Shown: in pieces, positions 1 through 7,850 of the stretch
Numbering within the stretch: the first letter of the stretch is position 1
Layout: every line of letters begins with the position of its first letter
Source: Streptomyces mangrovisoli
GTDB lineage: Bacteria > Actinomycetota > Actinomycetes > Streptomycetales > Streptomycetaceae
DNA length: 64,000 nt
Direction of reading: 5' to 3'
NCBI RefSeq assembly: GCF_000974985.2
Contig: NZ_LAVA02000071.1
Location: 1 to 64,000 of the forward strand
Translations under genes and position numbers: made by a program
Notes under the pieces: model-generated
Databases searched by the model: none
Seen by the model: only the letters and a program-made list of their open reading frames with translations
What the model was told of the DNA's origin: nothing

Positions 1-5
1 GTGGA

Positions 6-32
6 GGGGGAGGGGCGGTGAGGGGAGGGGGG
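6..32 (+). other. G-quadruplex-like G-run cluster
   Basis: Four G-tracts lie at 6-10, 12-15, 22-25 and 27-32, separated by loops of 1, 6 and 1 nt. This fits a simple intramolecular G-quadruplex pattern on the + strand. It lies just past the 3' end of the minus-strand lipoprotein gene, where a structured element could slow polymerase. Only the pattern is seen; formation and function are unproven. Confidence 0.35.
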
Positions 33-86
33 TGGACCAGCCTTGCGTCGTGGGAGGGGGTGGACCGGCCTTGCGCCGTGGGAGGG
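31..86. repeat. 28-bp direct repeat, two copies
   Basis: Two near-identical copies start at 31 and 59 with GGTGGACC, continue with CCTTGCG and end in GTGGGAGGGG. They differ at only two or three positions. They sit downstream of the lipoprotein gene, next to the G-run cluster. No coding potential is evident. Confidence 0.6.
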
Positions 87-104
87 GCGGCGGGCCGCTT
101 TCGT

Positions 105-986
105 TCAGGAGCCGGACTTCACCGTGAAGTACGGGATCTTGTTCGGGTCCTGCCCGAAGGCGGTACCGAGATAGACGACCGACAGCTTGGCGAGTGTCCC
201 GTCGTCGATCAGCTGCCTGATGATCCGGTCCAGCTCGTCCTTGTTGGGCGACCCCTTCGGGTACAGGGCGCCGTAGCCCTGGTCGGTCCGGTACTGCCCC
301 ACGATGCGCACCTTGCCCTCCCGCTTCTGGGGATAGGCCAGCAGGATCGTCGTGTCGTGGACGACCGCGTCGATCTTGCCCTTCTCCAGCGCCGTGACCA
401 TGGCCGGGTCGTTGGCGTAGGAGGTGACGGGCTTGGTCGGCTTGAGGCGGTTCATCACGAACTTCTGGCCCGTGGTGCCCTCGGCCACGCCGATGCGGAC
501 GTCGCGGAGGTTGTTCTCGTCGATCTTCTCGCCGTCCCTGATCAGCACCCCCAGGGTCGAATCGAGATAGGGCGGGGAGAACTCGGCGACCTTGCTCCGT
601 TCCGGGGTGATCGTGATCTGCGCGAGGGCCAGGTCGAAGTCGCTGGTCCGGCCGGACACGACCTCCGGGAACGGGGCGTTCTCCACCTTCACCCGGTCGA
701 GCCCGGACCGGTAGGCGATGTTGGCGGCCATGCAGAACTCGTAGCCGCTCTTGACGGAGGCCGGCGTGTCGCCGTTCCACCAGCCGGGGGCGGGCAGGGT
801 CGTCTTGACCGTGAGCTCGCCCGCCGTCCTCGGCGACAGGTGGAACTCCCCGCGGTGCCCCGTGACCTCGCAGTCCCCGTAGTGGGCGGTCGACGACTTC
901 GACCCGCCCCCGTCACAGGCCGACGCCGTGACGGTGAGTGCCACGCAGACAGCCAGAGGGACGATCGCTGCCGCGGCGCGCACCAT
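105..986 (-). CDS. ABC-type amino-acid-like solute-binding lipoprotein
   Basis: A 293-aa SBP_bac_3-type periplasmic-binding-fold protein, probably anchored outside the membrane and feeding a small polar solute such as an amino acid to an ABC permease. The N-terminus is a lipoprotein signal: a hydrophobic run ending in TASAC, with the lipidated Cys near residue 24. The family pattern is visible in the stretches FPEVVSGRTSDFDLALAQIT, FSPPYLDSTLGVLI and IGVAEGTTGQKF, and in the late DAVVHDTTILLAY segment. The start is supported by GGAGG just upstream of the ATG. No permease or ATPase gene is adjacent, so it is an orphan binding protein whose partner must be elsewhere, or it works as a sensor. 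The substrate cannot be told from sequence. Confidence 0.85.
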   Translation of the reverse strand: MVRAAAAIVPLAVCVALTVTASACDGGGSKSSTAHYGDCEVTGHRGEFHLSPRTAGELTVKTTLPAPGWWNGDTPASVKSGYEFCMAANIAYRSGLDRVKVENAPFPEVVSGRTSDFDLALAQITITPERSKVAEFSPPYLDSTLGVLIRDGEKIDENNLRDVRIGVAEGTTGQKFVMNRLKPTKPVTSYANDPAMVTALEKGKIDAVVHDTTILLAYPQKREGKVRIVGQYRTDQGYGALYPKGSPNKDELDRIIRQLIDDGTLAKLSVVYLGTAFGQDPNKIPYFTVKSGS

Positions 987-1282
987 TGCACCTCCGGTCG
1001 GAACATCCTCCTTGAGTCACCATAAATCACCATGAACCATACGACCGCCGGAGCCGACGGGGCGGCTCCGGGCAGCGGCCCGGGTCCAGGTGCCGTCCGC
1101 CGCCGGCCGCGCGGATTCGGTCCCGTGCCGTTCACGCCCTGGACATCCGCGACGACCTGCGCGGATGCAGCCCGGTGCGATCGTGGGGCCAGGGCCGCCG
1201 AGCGCGTACGGCAGCACGCGGACGCGTGATCCGGCCGGCCCGGCGCCGCCTTTGAAGAGGCCTGAGCGAGGGCGAGGACCCG

Positions 1283-2299
1283 ATGAACCCGAGCGACGTC
1301 GACCGCAGTGAACAGACCCCCCTGGCAACGGGGTCGGGGCAGGACGCCGCCCAGGCCGGGCCAGGGCCCAGGCCGTTGCTCGACGCACCGCAGACGGCCG
1401 CGGCGGGGGCGGCGATGTGGGTCTTCGTCGTCGGACCGCCCCTCGCCCTCGTCGCCGTGGTCCCGTTCGCCTGGGGGTGGGGGCTGTCCGCCCTCGACGT
1501 CGGCATGGCCGCGGTCGCCTACCTCGTGTCCGGCTTCGGTCTCACGGTGGGCTATCACCGGCTCTTCACGCACCGCTCGTTCAAGGCGCGGCGGGGCCTG
1601 CGGATCGCGCTGGCCGTCGCGGGTTCCCTGGGGATCGAGGGCTCGCCGGCGCAGTGGGTGGCGAACCACCGACGCCACCACGCCTTCGCCGACCGCGAGG
1701 GCGACCCGCACTCGCCCTGGCGCTACGGGACCGACACCCGTGCGCTGCTCAAGGGTCTGCTGCACGCCCACGTCGGGTGGATGCTCAAGCGGGAACTGAG
1801 CAACCGGGCCAGGTTCGCGCCCGACATCGACGCCGATCCCGATCTGCGGCTCGTCGGGCGGCTCTTCGGGCCGCTGGCCGCCCTCTCGCTGGTCGCGCCG
1901 GCGCTGGTCGGCGGGCTGGTCACCGGCACCTGGACCGGTGCGCTGACCGGGTTCTTCTGGGCCGGCGTGATCCGCATGGCGCTGCTGCACCATGTCACCT
2001 GGTCGGTGAACTCGGTCTGCCACGTCGCAGGCCGGCGGCCGTTCGCGAGCCGGGACCGGGCCACCAACTTCTGGCCGCTCGCGCTGCTGTCCTTCGGCGA
2101 GAGCTGGCACAACTCCCATCACGCCGATCCCACGGGCGCGCGCCACGGCGTGCTGCCGGGGCAGCTCGACCCCTCGGCCCGGCTCATCCGGGTGTTCGAG
2201 CGGCTGCGCTGGGTCCACGACGTGCGCTGGCCGAGCGCGGACCGTCTCGGCGCCCGGCTCCTGACCGAGCCGGGCGGCCCACGGGGTTCCGCGGGCTGA
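1283..2299 (+). CDS. membrane fatty acyl-CoA desaturase
   Basis: A 338-aa integral-membrane di-iron desaturase of the stearoyl-CoA delta-9 class, which inserts a cis double bond into acyl chains and so tunes membrane fluidity. The three histidine boxes that bind the di-iron centre are present: GYHRLFTHRSF (His92, His97), NHRRHH (129-133) and HNSHH (276-280). Hydrophobic segments at about residues 45-90, 105-125 and 190-235 fit the usual four-helix topology. GAGGAC lies just before the ATG. The gene stands alone; the next gene is a TetR regulator that more likely controls the exporter beyond it. The last codons run into a 35-bp tandem repeat, so the extreme C-terminus may vary between strains. 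Confidence 0.92.
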   Translation: MNPSDVDRSEQTPLATGSGQDAAQAGPGPRPLLDAPQTAAAGAAMWVFVVGPPLALVAVVPFAWGWGLSALDVGMAAVAYLVSGFGLTVGYHRLFTHRSFKARRGLRIALAVAGSLGIEGSPAQWVANHRRHHAFADREGDPHSPWRYGTDTRALLKGLLHAHVGWMLKRELSNRARFAPDIDADPDLRLVGRLFGPLAALSLVAPALVGGLVTGTWTGALTGFFWAGVIRMALLHHVTWSVNSVCHVAGRRPFASRDRATNFWPLALLSFGESWHNSHHADPTGARHGVLPGQLDPSARLIRVFERLRWVHDVRWPSADRLGARLLTEPGGPRGSAG

Positions 2300-2401
2300 C
2301 CGGGCCGGGCGGGCCCGCGGGGTTCCGCGCGCTGACCGGGCCGGGCGCCCCGCACGGTTCCGCGGGCTGATCGAGCCGGGCGCCCCGCAGGGTTGTGCGG
2401 G
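2261..2401. repeat. 35-bp tandem repeat, four copies
   Basis: Four units of 35-36 bp start at 2261, 2296, 2332 and 2367, each opening with CTGACCG or CTGATCG, followed by GCCGGGCG and ending in GGTTCCGCG or a close variant. The first unit encodes the C-terminus of the desaturase and holds its stop just past the boundary. The others fill the gap before the TetR gene. It looks like a minisatellite formed by slippage. Confidence 0.75.
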
Positions 2402-2503
2402 CTGACCGTCGCCGAGGCGGCGAGCCGCCCGGCGCGGGTAGGGTGGGCGGACGGTGGTTGGTCGACAGGGCCCTGAAGCGGCATGATCCAAGCGGGAGCG
2501 AAC

Positions 2504-3103
2504 GTGCTCAGCGAGCGAGAGCCGGACGCCCCGGTGGTCGGCCGGGCCGCCCAGGCCGCGGCGACCCGGCAGCAGATCATCGAGACGGCACAGCGGCTCT
2601 TCGCCGCCCGGGGCTTTCAGGCGACGTCGTTGCAGGCCATCGCCGACGAGATGGGCCTCACCAAGGCCGCGGTCTACTACCACTTCCGCACCAAGGCGCA
2701 GCTCCTCCACGCCTCGCTCGACTTCGCGGTGGAGGAGATGACGGTCCTCCTGGACGAGGTGGCGGGCATGACGTCACGTCAGGAGAGGCTGGACGCCTAC
2801 GCCGTCGGCTGGGTGGACTTCCTGGTACGCCACCGCGAGCTGGGAACCATGCTCCTGCACGATCCCGAGATCCGGGCCGCCAGCATCTACGCCGAGAACG
2901 ACGGGCGCAGGCGCCGGGTCCTGCGGGTGCTCTTCGGCGACTCGCCCACGCCGACCGAACGCATGGCGTACGTGATGTGCGTGTGGATGCTGGAGGGGCT
3001 CGGCGAGCTGACCGACCTCGCCGACGAGGACCTGCGGGCCACGCTGCTGCTGACGGCCCGGGGCCTGCTCGCGCTGCCGGACCAGCCCGGCGCGCGTCGC
3101 TGA
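2504..3103 (+). CDS. TetR-family transcriptional regulator
   Basis: A repressor of about 199 aa with an N-terminal helix-turn-helix: the segment from TRQQIIETAQRLF to KAAVYYHFRTKAQLL is a textbook TetR_N domain (residues about 22-70), followed by an all-helical ligand domain. The GTG at 2504 is preferred because GGGAG lies five bases upstream; an in-frame ATG at 2483 would add seven residues but has a weaker site. The gene ends 54 bp before a perfect 13-bp-arm palindrome that precedes the MFS exporter on the same strand. The simplest reading is that it represses that exporter, with the exported compound or a relative as inducer. The ligand is unknown. Confidence 0.9.
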   Translation: MLSEREPDAPVVGRAAQAAATRQQIIETAQRLFAARGFQATSLQAIADEMGLTKAAVYYHFRTKAQLLHASLDFAVEEMTVLLDEVAGMTSRQERLDAYAVGWVDFLVRHRELGTMLLHDPEIRAASIYAENDGRRRRVLRVLFGDSPTPTERMAYVMCVWMLEGLGELTDLADEDLRATLLLTARGLLALPDQPGARR

Positions 3104-3157
3104 CCTCCGGCTTCTCGCCCGGTCCGGTTGCTTCTCCGGTGATCCCGCTGTGGCACA

Positions 3158-3186
3158 CCACTCACTAGCCAGCGGCTAGTGAGTGG
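3158..3186. promoter_or_regulatory. 29-bp palindromic operator before the MFS exporter
   Basis: A perfect inverted repeat: left arm CCACTCACTAGCC at 3158-3170, spacer AGC, and its exact reverse complement at 3174-3186. The size and symmetry suit a TetR dimer, and it lies between the tetR-type gene (ends 3103) and the exporter (starts 3259). It ends three bases before an in-frame GTG at 3190, which argues against that GTG as the start. No convincing -35/-10 pair could be assigned. Confidence 0.7.
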
Positions 3187-3258
3187 CAAGTGTCGGATAA
3201 AGTGAAGGTCGGCTTCACAAGATCACCGCCCCTTTCACCCCTGACGGGAACCCCTGTG

Positions 3259-4902
3259 ATGAGCTCCTCCCCGGCCGGCCAGAGCGGCGCTGCCAAGCAG
3301 AGCAGCACCGCCCTGGTCCTGGCCCTCGGGCTGGCCGCCATGGTCGTGGCCATGGCCCAGACCCAGGTCGTGCCGATCCTGACGCTGCTGGGCACCACGA
3401 TGCACACCGACGCCGCCGGAGTCAGCTGGGTCACCACCGCGACGCTGCTCTCCGCCGCCGTCTTCACCCCACTCCTCGGCCGTGTCGGCGATCTCTACGG
3501 CAAGAAGCACACGCTCGTCGCCGTGCTCGTGGTGATGGTGCTGGGCTCGCTCCTGGCGTCGACGACGACCTCGCTGGGGCTGCTGCTGGTCGGCCGCGTG
3601 ATGCAGGGCTCGGCGACCGCGATCTTCCCGCTGGCGCTGTCGATCGTCCGCGACCAGGTCCCGCACGAGAAGCTGCACGGCGCGATGGCGCTGGTCAGCT
3701 CCACGCTCGCGTTCGGCTCCGGCCTGTCGCTGGTCGTCACCGGCCTGCTCACCCAGGGCGGCGACCCCGACTACCACTCCGTCTTCTGGTTCTCCACCGG
3801 CGTCAGCCTGCTCGCCCTGGTCGCGGTCCTCCTGCTCGTCCCGGACGGCGGCCACCGCGTCGGCGGCCGTGTCGACGTGCCCGGCACGCTCGTCCTCGCC
3901 GCGTTCCTGGTCCTCCTGCTGCTGGGCATCTCGCAGGGCCACACCTGGGGCTGGGGCTCCGCCAAGGTGATCGGGTGCTTCGCCGGAGCCGTACTCATGG
4001 CGGCGGTGTGGGTGCCCGTGGAACTGAAGGTCGCCGCCCCGCTGGTGGACATGCGGATGTTCGCCCACCGGCAGGTGGCCATGACCAATCTGGCCGGCCT
4101 CTTCGTGGGGTTCGCCTCCTTCGCGCAGTTCATCGGCATCTCGTACCTCGTCCAGATGCCGGAGCGGCTGGCCGGCTACGGCTTCACGGCGTCGGTGCTG
4201 CGGGCGAGCGTCGAGTACCTGCTGCCCGGTTCGCTGATCGCCCTGGTCGCGGCCCCGGTGGGCGGCATCCTGGTGCGCCGGATCAGTGCCCGTACGACGC
4301 TGGCGATCAGCGGGCTGCTCGGCGCGGCCGGATTCGCCTGGCTGGCCTTCGGGCACGGCAGCAGCGCGAGCGTCATCTGCGCCGGACTGTTCACGGGCGC
4401 CGCGATCGCCTTCGGCTACGCGGCGATGCCCGCGCTGATCGCGGCGAGCGTGCCGGTGCAGCAGACCGGCATCGCCAACGGCATCAACTCCATCTCCCGG
4501 TCGCTGGGTTCGGCGATCGCCTCCGCCGTGGTCACCTCGCTGCTGGCGTCCAGGACGATCTCCGGGCTGCCCGCGGGCATCGAGCTTCCGCAGGAGTCCC
4601 AGTTCACGCTCAGCTTCGCGATCGCGCTCGCCGTCATGGTGCTGACGGCGGCCGTCGCCGTCGCCGGTCTCACCAAGGAACGCGGCCGCAGCGCCCCGAT
4701 CGCGACGTCCGTCCCGGCCGCGGCCTCCGCTCCGGTCGCGACGTCCCTCCCGGCCGCCGAAGACCGCGGCGCGGCCGAGCCGACGGACGAGGACGCCGTA
4801 CAACCGACCGCTCCGGCGGGCGAGGACGCCGTACAGCCGACCGCTCCGGCGGGCGAGGAGGCCGTACAGGCGACCGTCCCGGCCGGTCCCGTGGGATCCT
4901 GA
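3259..4902 (+). CDS. MFS drug exporter, DHA2-like (14 TM)
   Basis: A proton-driven multidrug-type efflux permease of about 547 aa in the cytoplasmic membrane. Roughly 14 hydrophobic segments are visible. The motif-A-like loop GRVGDLYGKKH lies after the second helix, and GRVMQGSATAIFPLALSIVRD matches the conserved fourth/fifth-helix region. The start at ATG 3259 (or the adjacent GTG at 3256) is preferred over GTG 3190: a GGGAA sits just upstream, and 3190 abuts the operator. The cytoplasmic tail is an 11-residue repeat (EDAVQPTAPAG and variants, three copies), followed by the stop and, five bases later, the patatin start, so the two are probably co-transcribed. Regulation by the upstream TetR protein through the 3158-3186 palindrome is likely. 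The substrate is unknown. Confidence 0.9.
   Translation: MSSSPAGQSGAAKQSSTALVLALGLAAMVVAMAQTQVVPILTLLGTTMHTDAAGVSWVTTATLLSAAVFTPLLGRVGDLYGKKHTLVAVLVVMVLGSLLASTTTSLGLLLVGRVMQGSATAIFPLALSIVRDQVPHEKLHGAMALVSSTLAFGSGLSLVVTGLLTQGGDPDYHSVFWFSTGVSLLALVAVLLLVPDGGHRVGGRVDVPGTLVLAAFLVLLLLGISQGHTWGWGSAKVIGCFAGAVLMAAVWVPVELKVAAPLVDMRMFAHRQVAMTNLAGLFVGFASFAQFIGISYLVQMPERLAGYGFTASVLRASVEYLLPGSLIALVAAPVGGILVRRISARTTLAISGLLGAAGFAWLAFGHGSSASVICAGLFTGAAIAFGYAAMPALIAASVPVQQTGIANGINSISRSLGSAIASAVVTSLLASRTISGLPAGIELPQESQFTLSFAIALAVMVLTAAVAVAGLTKERGRSAPIATSVPAAASAPVATSLPAAEDRGAAEPTDEDAVQPTAPAGEDAVQPTAPAGEEAVQATVPAGPVGS
4789..4887 (+). repeat. 33-bp in-frame repeat in the exporter tail
   Basis: Three tandem 33-bp units code for EDAVQPTAPAG, EDAVQPTAPAG and EEAVQATVPAG at the C-terminus of the MFS exporter. 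The reading frame is kept, so copy number could change without breaking the protein. The tail is acidic and proline/alanine rich and is probably disordered. Confidence 0.75.
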
Positions 4903-4907
4903 CCGCC

Positions 4908-5918
4908 GTGACGACGACCTCCCCGGCCTCCGCCGCGATGTCCGGGCCCGAAGAGCCGCACCCGGTGTGGCGCCTGCTCGCCGAACGGGCCCGGACCGGC
5001 AGCCGGCCCGGCGCCCGTTCCGACGGGCATCGCGTCGCCCTCGCCGTCGAGGGCGGCGGGATGCGCGGCATCATCGCCGGCGGCATGGCCCTCGCGCTGC
5101 ACGAACTCGGCCTCACCGACGGCTTCGACGCGGTCTACGGCTCCTCCGCCGGCGCCGCGTCCGGCGCGTGGCTGCTCAGCAGCAGCCCGCAGTCGCTGCG
5201 CTTCTGGGCGTCCCCCAAGTACGCCAGGACGGTCATCCGGCGCTCGAATCCGCTGCGGGGGCGGCCACTTGTGGATCTGCACGCCTTCTACGAGGTCCTC
5301 TACCGCTACGGCGACGGGGACTTCGCGCCGATGGACTTCGACTCGGTCCTGGCCGGCGGGATCGAGTACCACCCGCTGGCCACCGACGCCGCCACCGGCC
5401 GCTCGACCGACCTGCGGCCCTTCATCGGTGACGCCGCCCAACTCCGCACGGCCCTGCGGGCCAGCGCCGCCCTGCCGCTCCTCGCGGGCGAACCGGTACG
5501 GCTCGGCGGACACCGGTTCTACGACGCCGGGGTCTCCGAAGCCGTGCCGTACCGCACCGCCCTGGCCCAGGGCGCGACCCACGTCCTGGTGCTGCGGACC
5601 CGCCGTGCGATCGACGTCGCGCGGCCGTCGCGCTCCGCCCCGCTGCTGGCCAGGACGGTGCTGCGGCGCGAACCCGAGCCGCTGCGGCGGGTGTTCCTGG
5701 AGCGCGAGACACGACTGGCCGAGGACGACGCCCGGTTGGCCGCCGACCCGGTGATCGCGTCGGTCCGCCCGGCCCCGGACTCCCCGAGGGTCGGCCGGCT
5801 CGCCCGCGACGGCGACCTCCTCCTCGCCGCGCTGGAGGCCGGACGCACCGCCGTCCACGAGGCCCACGGCCGCCTGCGCGACACCCCGGAGCCGGCTGAC
5901 ACCCCGGAGCCGGGCTGA
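4908..5918 (+). CDS. patatin-like phospholipase
   Basis: A 336-aa patatin-fold lipid acyl hydrolase. The glycine-rich oxyanion loop is EGGGMRG (48-54), the nucleophile elbow is GSSAG (Ser80), and the catalytic aspartate is in YDAG (Asp206), giving the Ser-Asp dyad. No signal peptide is seen, so it probably acts in the cytosol or at the inner membrane face. The GTG at 4908 lies five bases after the exporter stop, suggesting translational coupling; an ATG at 4938 is a possible later start. Pairing of an exporter with a lipase may mean lipid remodelling or substrate processing, but that is inference. The C-terminus runs into an 18-19-bp tandem repeat. Confidence 0.88.
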   Translation: MTTTSPASAAMSGPEEPHPVWRLLAERARTGSRPGARSDGHRVALAVEGGGMRGIIAGGMALALHELGLTDGFDAVYGSSAGAASGAWLLSSSPQSLRFWASPKYARTVIRRSNPLRGRPLVDLHAFYEVLYRYGDGDFAPMDFDSVLAGGIEYHPLATDAATGRSTDLRPFIGDAAQLRTALRASAALPLLAGEPVRLGGHRFYDAGVSEAVPYRTALAQGATHVLVLRTRRAIDVARPSRSAPLLARTVLRREPEPLRRVFLERETRLAEDDARLAADPVIASVRPAPDSPRVGRLARDGDLLLAALEAGRTAVHEAHGRLRDTPEPADTPEPG

Positions 5919-5954
5919 CGTCCCGGAATCGGGCTGACACCCCGGAATCGGGCT
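5880..5954. repeat. 18-19-bp tandem repeat, four copies
   Basis: Four units beginning GACACCCCGGA or GACGTCCCGGA cross the patatin stop codon and continue into the gap before the convergent ABC operon. The first two are coding (DTPEP repeats). This is a short minisatellite; no stem-loop terminator was clear here. Confidence 0.65.
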
Positions 5955-6006
5955 CACGCCCTGGAGCAGGGCGCCGGGCCCGAACGCCGGGGCCTTCCGG
6001 CTGCCG

Positions 6007-6879
6007 TCACTTGATGCCGGTCGTCGCGACGCCCTGCACGATCTGACGCTGGAAGACGAGGAACACCGCGATCAGCGGGAGGAAGCCGAGGACCGAGGAG
6101 GCCATCACCTCGGCGTACTGGATGTTGCTGTTGCTCACCAGGGAGGCCAGACCCACCGGGATGGTCTGGGACGTGGTCTGGTTCAGCACGAGCAGCGGCC
6201 ACAGGAAGGAGTTCCACGTGGAGATGAAGGTCAGGATCGCCACCGTGGACAGGGCGGGGCGGGAGATCGGCATGCAGATCCGGGCGTAGACCCGCCACCA
6301 GCTCGCCCCGTCGATGCGGGCGGCCTCGATCAGCGCGCGGGGGATGCCGCGGAAGAACGCCTGGAAGACGAAGACCGAGATCGGCGCGGCGACCGACGGC
6401 AGCACCAACGCCCAGAAGGTGCCCAGCAGATGGAAGGACCGGTACTCGATGAACTGCGGCAGCACGAGCGCCTCGCTCGGCAGCATCAGCCCGGCCGCCA
6501 CCAGGGCCAGCACGACGGCCCGGCCGCGGTAGCGCAGGAACGCCAGCGCGAAGCCCGCCATCGAGCCGAAGCCGACGGTGAAGAGCACGGCGAGAGCCGA
6601 GATGACCAGGCTGTTGAGGTACCAGGTGCCGATCGGGTGGTTGTCCCAGGCGTAGGAGTACGCGTGCAGGGACCAGCCGCCGGCGAACAGCGACGTCGGG
6701 TTCTCGGTGATCGAACCGTCGGAGCGCAGGGAGGTGGCGAGCGCCCAGGCGAACGGCACGAGCCAGATGAGCGCGAACAGGGTGACGCACACGGCGCAGA
6801 GCCGGTCGAAGAGCTTCGCCCCGTCGACGGCGGGTACGGCCTTCGGCGCGGCGGACCGCGGCCGGGTGATGGTGCTCAT
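6007..6879 (-). CDS. sugar ABC transporter permease, MalG type
   Basis: A 290-aa inner-membrane permease of the CUT1 carbohydrate importer class, second of a permease pair. It has about six membrane segments and the cytoplasmic EAA loop (EAARIDGASWWRVYARICMP) that docks the ATPase. The ATG overlaps the stop of the upstream permease by four bases (6876-6879), so the pair is translationally coupled. The operon reads solute-binding protein, MalF-like, MalG-like. No ATPase gene is present, as in most Streptomyces sugar importers that share the MsiK ATPase. The substrate is unknown but should fit the GH2 enzyme encoded divergently. Confidence 0.92.
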   Translation of the reverse strand: MSTITRPRSAAPKAVPAVDGAKLFDRLCAVCVTLFALIWLVPFAWALATSLRSDGSITENPTSLFAGGWSLHAYSYAWDNHPIGTWYLNSLVISALAVLFTVGFGSMAGFALAFLRYRGRAVVLALVAAGLMLPSEALVLPQFIEYRSFHLLGTFWALVLPSVAAPISVFVFQAFFRGIPRALIEAARIDGASWWRVYARICMPISRPALSTVAILTFISTWNSFLWPLLVLNQTTSQTIPVGLASLVSNSNIQYAEVMASSVLGFLPLIAVFLVFQRQIVQGVATTGIK

Positions 6880-7838
6880 GAGTCCTCCGCTCGGGCCGCG
6901 GAGCCGGCCGCGGTTCGGCGCCGCAGCCCGTACCAGGCCGCCGAGATCGCGACGATGATGACGAAGTAGACGAGGGTGGCGGCGGCGCCGTAGCCACCCC
7001 GGTAGGACGTGAAGCCGGTGTCGTAGATGTACTCGATGACCGGGCGGGTGGACTGGTCGGGGCCACCGCCGAGCAGCAGGTAGATCTGGTCGAAGACCTT
7101 CAGCGAGGCGAGGATCTGGAGGATCAGCACCAGGCTGGTGGTCCGGCCGAGCAGCGGCACCGTGATGAGGCGGATCTGCTGCCAGGGGCCGGCCCCGTCG
7201 ATGGACGCGGCCTCGTGGACGTCCGGCGGGATGTCCTGGAGGGCGGCGGTGTACAGCACGAAGTTGAAGCCGAAGGTCCACCACAGCGTCATCAGTGTCA
7301 CGGCGGTCCAGCCGCCCGAGGTGGAGCCGATGAAGTCGGGCACCGGCAGCCCCACGGCCCCGAACACCTTCGGCAGCAGCCCGATCTCGGGGGTGTACAT
7401 CCACAGGAAGATCAGCGCGACCACCGACGACGGCACGACGTACGGCGCGAAGAACGCCACGCGGTACAGGACCCGCCCGCGCCGCACCCGGGAGGCGAGG
7501 ACCGCGGCGGCCAGCGCGAGGACGACGAGCGGGGGAGTGGTCAGCAGGGTGAAGAGCACCGAGTGCCACATCGCCTGCCAGAACTGCGCGTCGGTGACCA
7601 CCTCGGAGTAGTTCGACCAGCCCACCCAGTCGCCCAGCCCGCTCTTCACGGTGGTGGTGTTGAAGAAGCTCAAGGCCACGCCCACCAGCAGCGGGCCGAC
7701 CAGGAACAGCAGGTAGATCACGAGGAAGGGGGCGGTGAGCAGGGCACCGGCCCGGCGTTCGTCGCGGGGCGGCCGGTCGGCCGGCGGGTTCGGCACGGGC
7801 GCCGTGGGCGCCGGCCGGGTCGGGACGGCGGTGGTCAT
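6876..7838 (-). CDS. sugar ABC transporter permease, MalF type
   Basis: A 320-aa CUT1 permease, the first membrane subunit of the importer. An N-terminal Pro/Ala-rich cytoplasmic stretch (about 30 residues) precedes membrane segment one (APFLVIYLLFLVGPLLVGVA). The EAA loop is EAASIDGAGPWQQIRLITVP. It starts 12 bp after the binding-protein gene and overlaps the next permease by four bases. The operon is probably controlled by the LacI-family protein encoded at 11.5-12.6 kb, through the sites between 9271 and 9363. Confidence 0.92.
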   Translation of the reverse strand: MTTAVPTRPAPTAPVPNPPADRPPRDERRAGALLTAPFLVIYLLFLVGPLLVGVALSFFNTTTVKSGLGDWVGWSNYSEVVTDAQFWQAMWHSVLFTLLTTPPLVVLALAAAVLASRVRRGRVLYRVAFFAPYVVPSSVVALIFLWMYTPEIGLLPKVFGAVGLPVPDFIGSTSGGWTAVTLMTLWWTFGFNFVLYTAALQDIPPDVHEAASIDGAGPWQQIRLITVPLLGRTTSLVLILQILASLKVFDQIYLLLGGGPDQSTRPVIEYIYDTGFTSYRGGYGAAATLVYFVIIVAISAAWYGLRRRTAAGSAARAEDS

Positions 7839-7850
7839 GGTGGCTGCCTC

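Noticed and set aside
987..1282. Small genes in the gap before the desaturase
   Set aside because: The short frames on both strands are Arg/Pro/Ala-rich with no ribosome site or family pattern. The gap probably holds only the divergent promoters.
3235..4803. A 522-codon open frame antisense to the first MFS exporter
   Set aside because: Its translation is an Arg/Gly/Asp/Gln-rich low-complexity chain with no family pattern. It mirrors the third-position G+C bias of the real gene.
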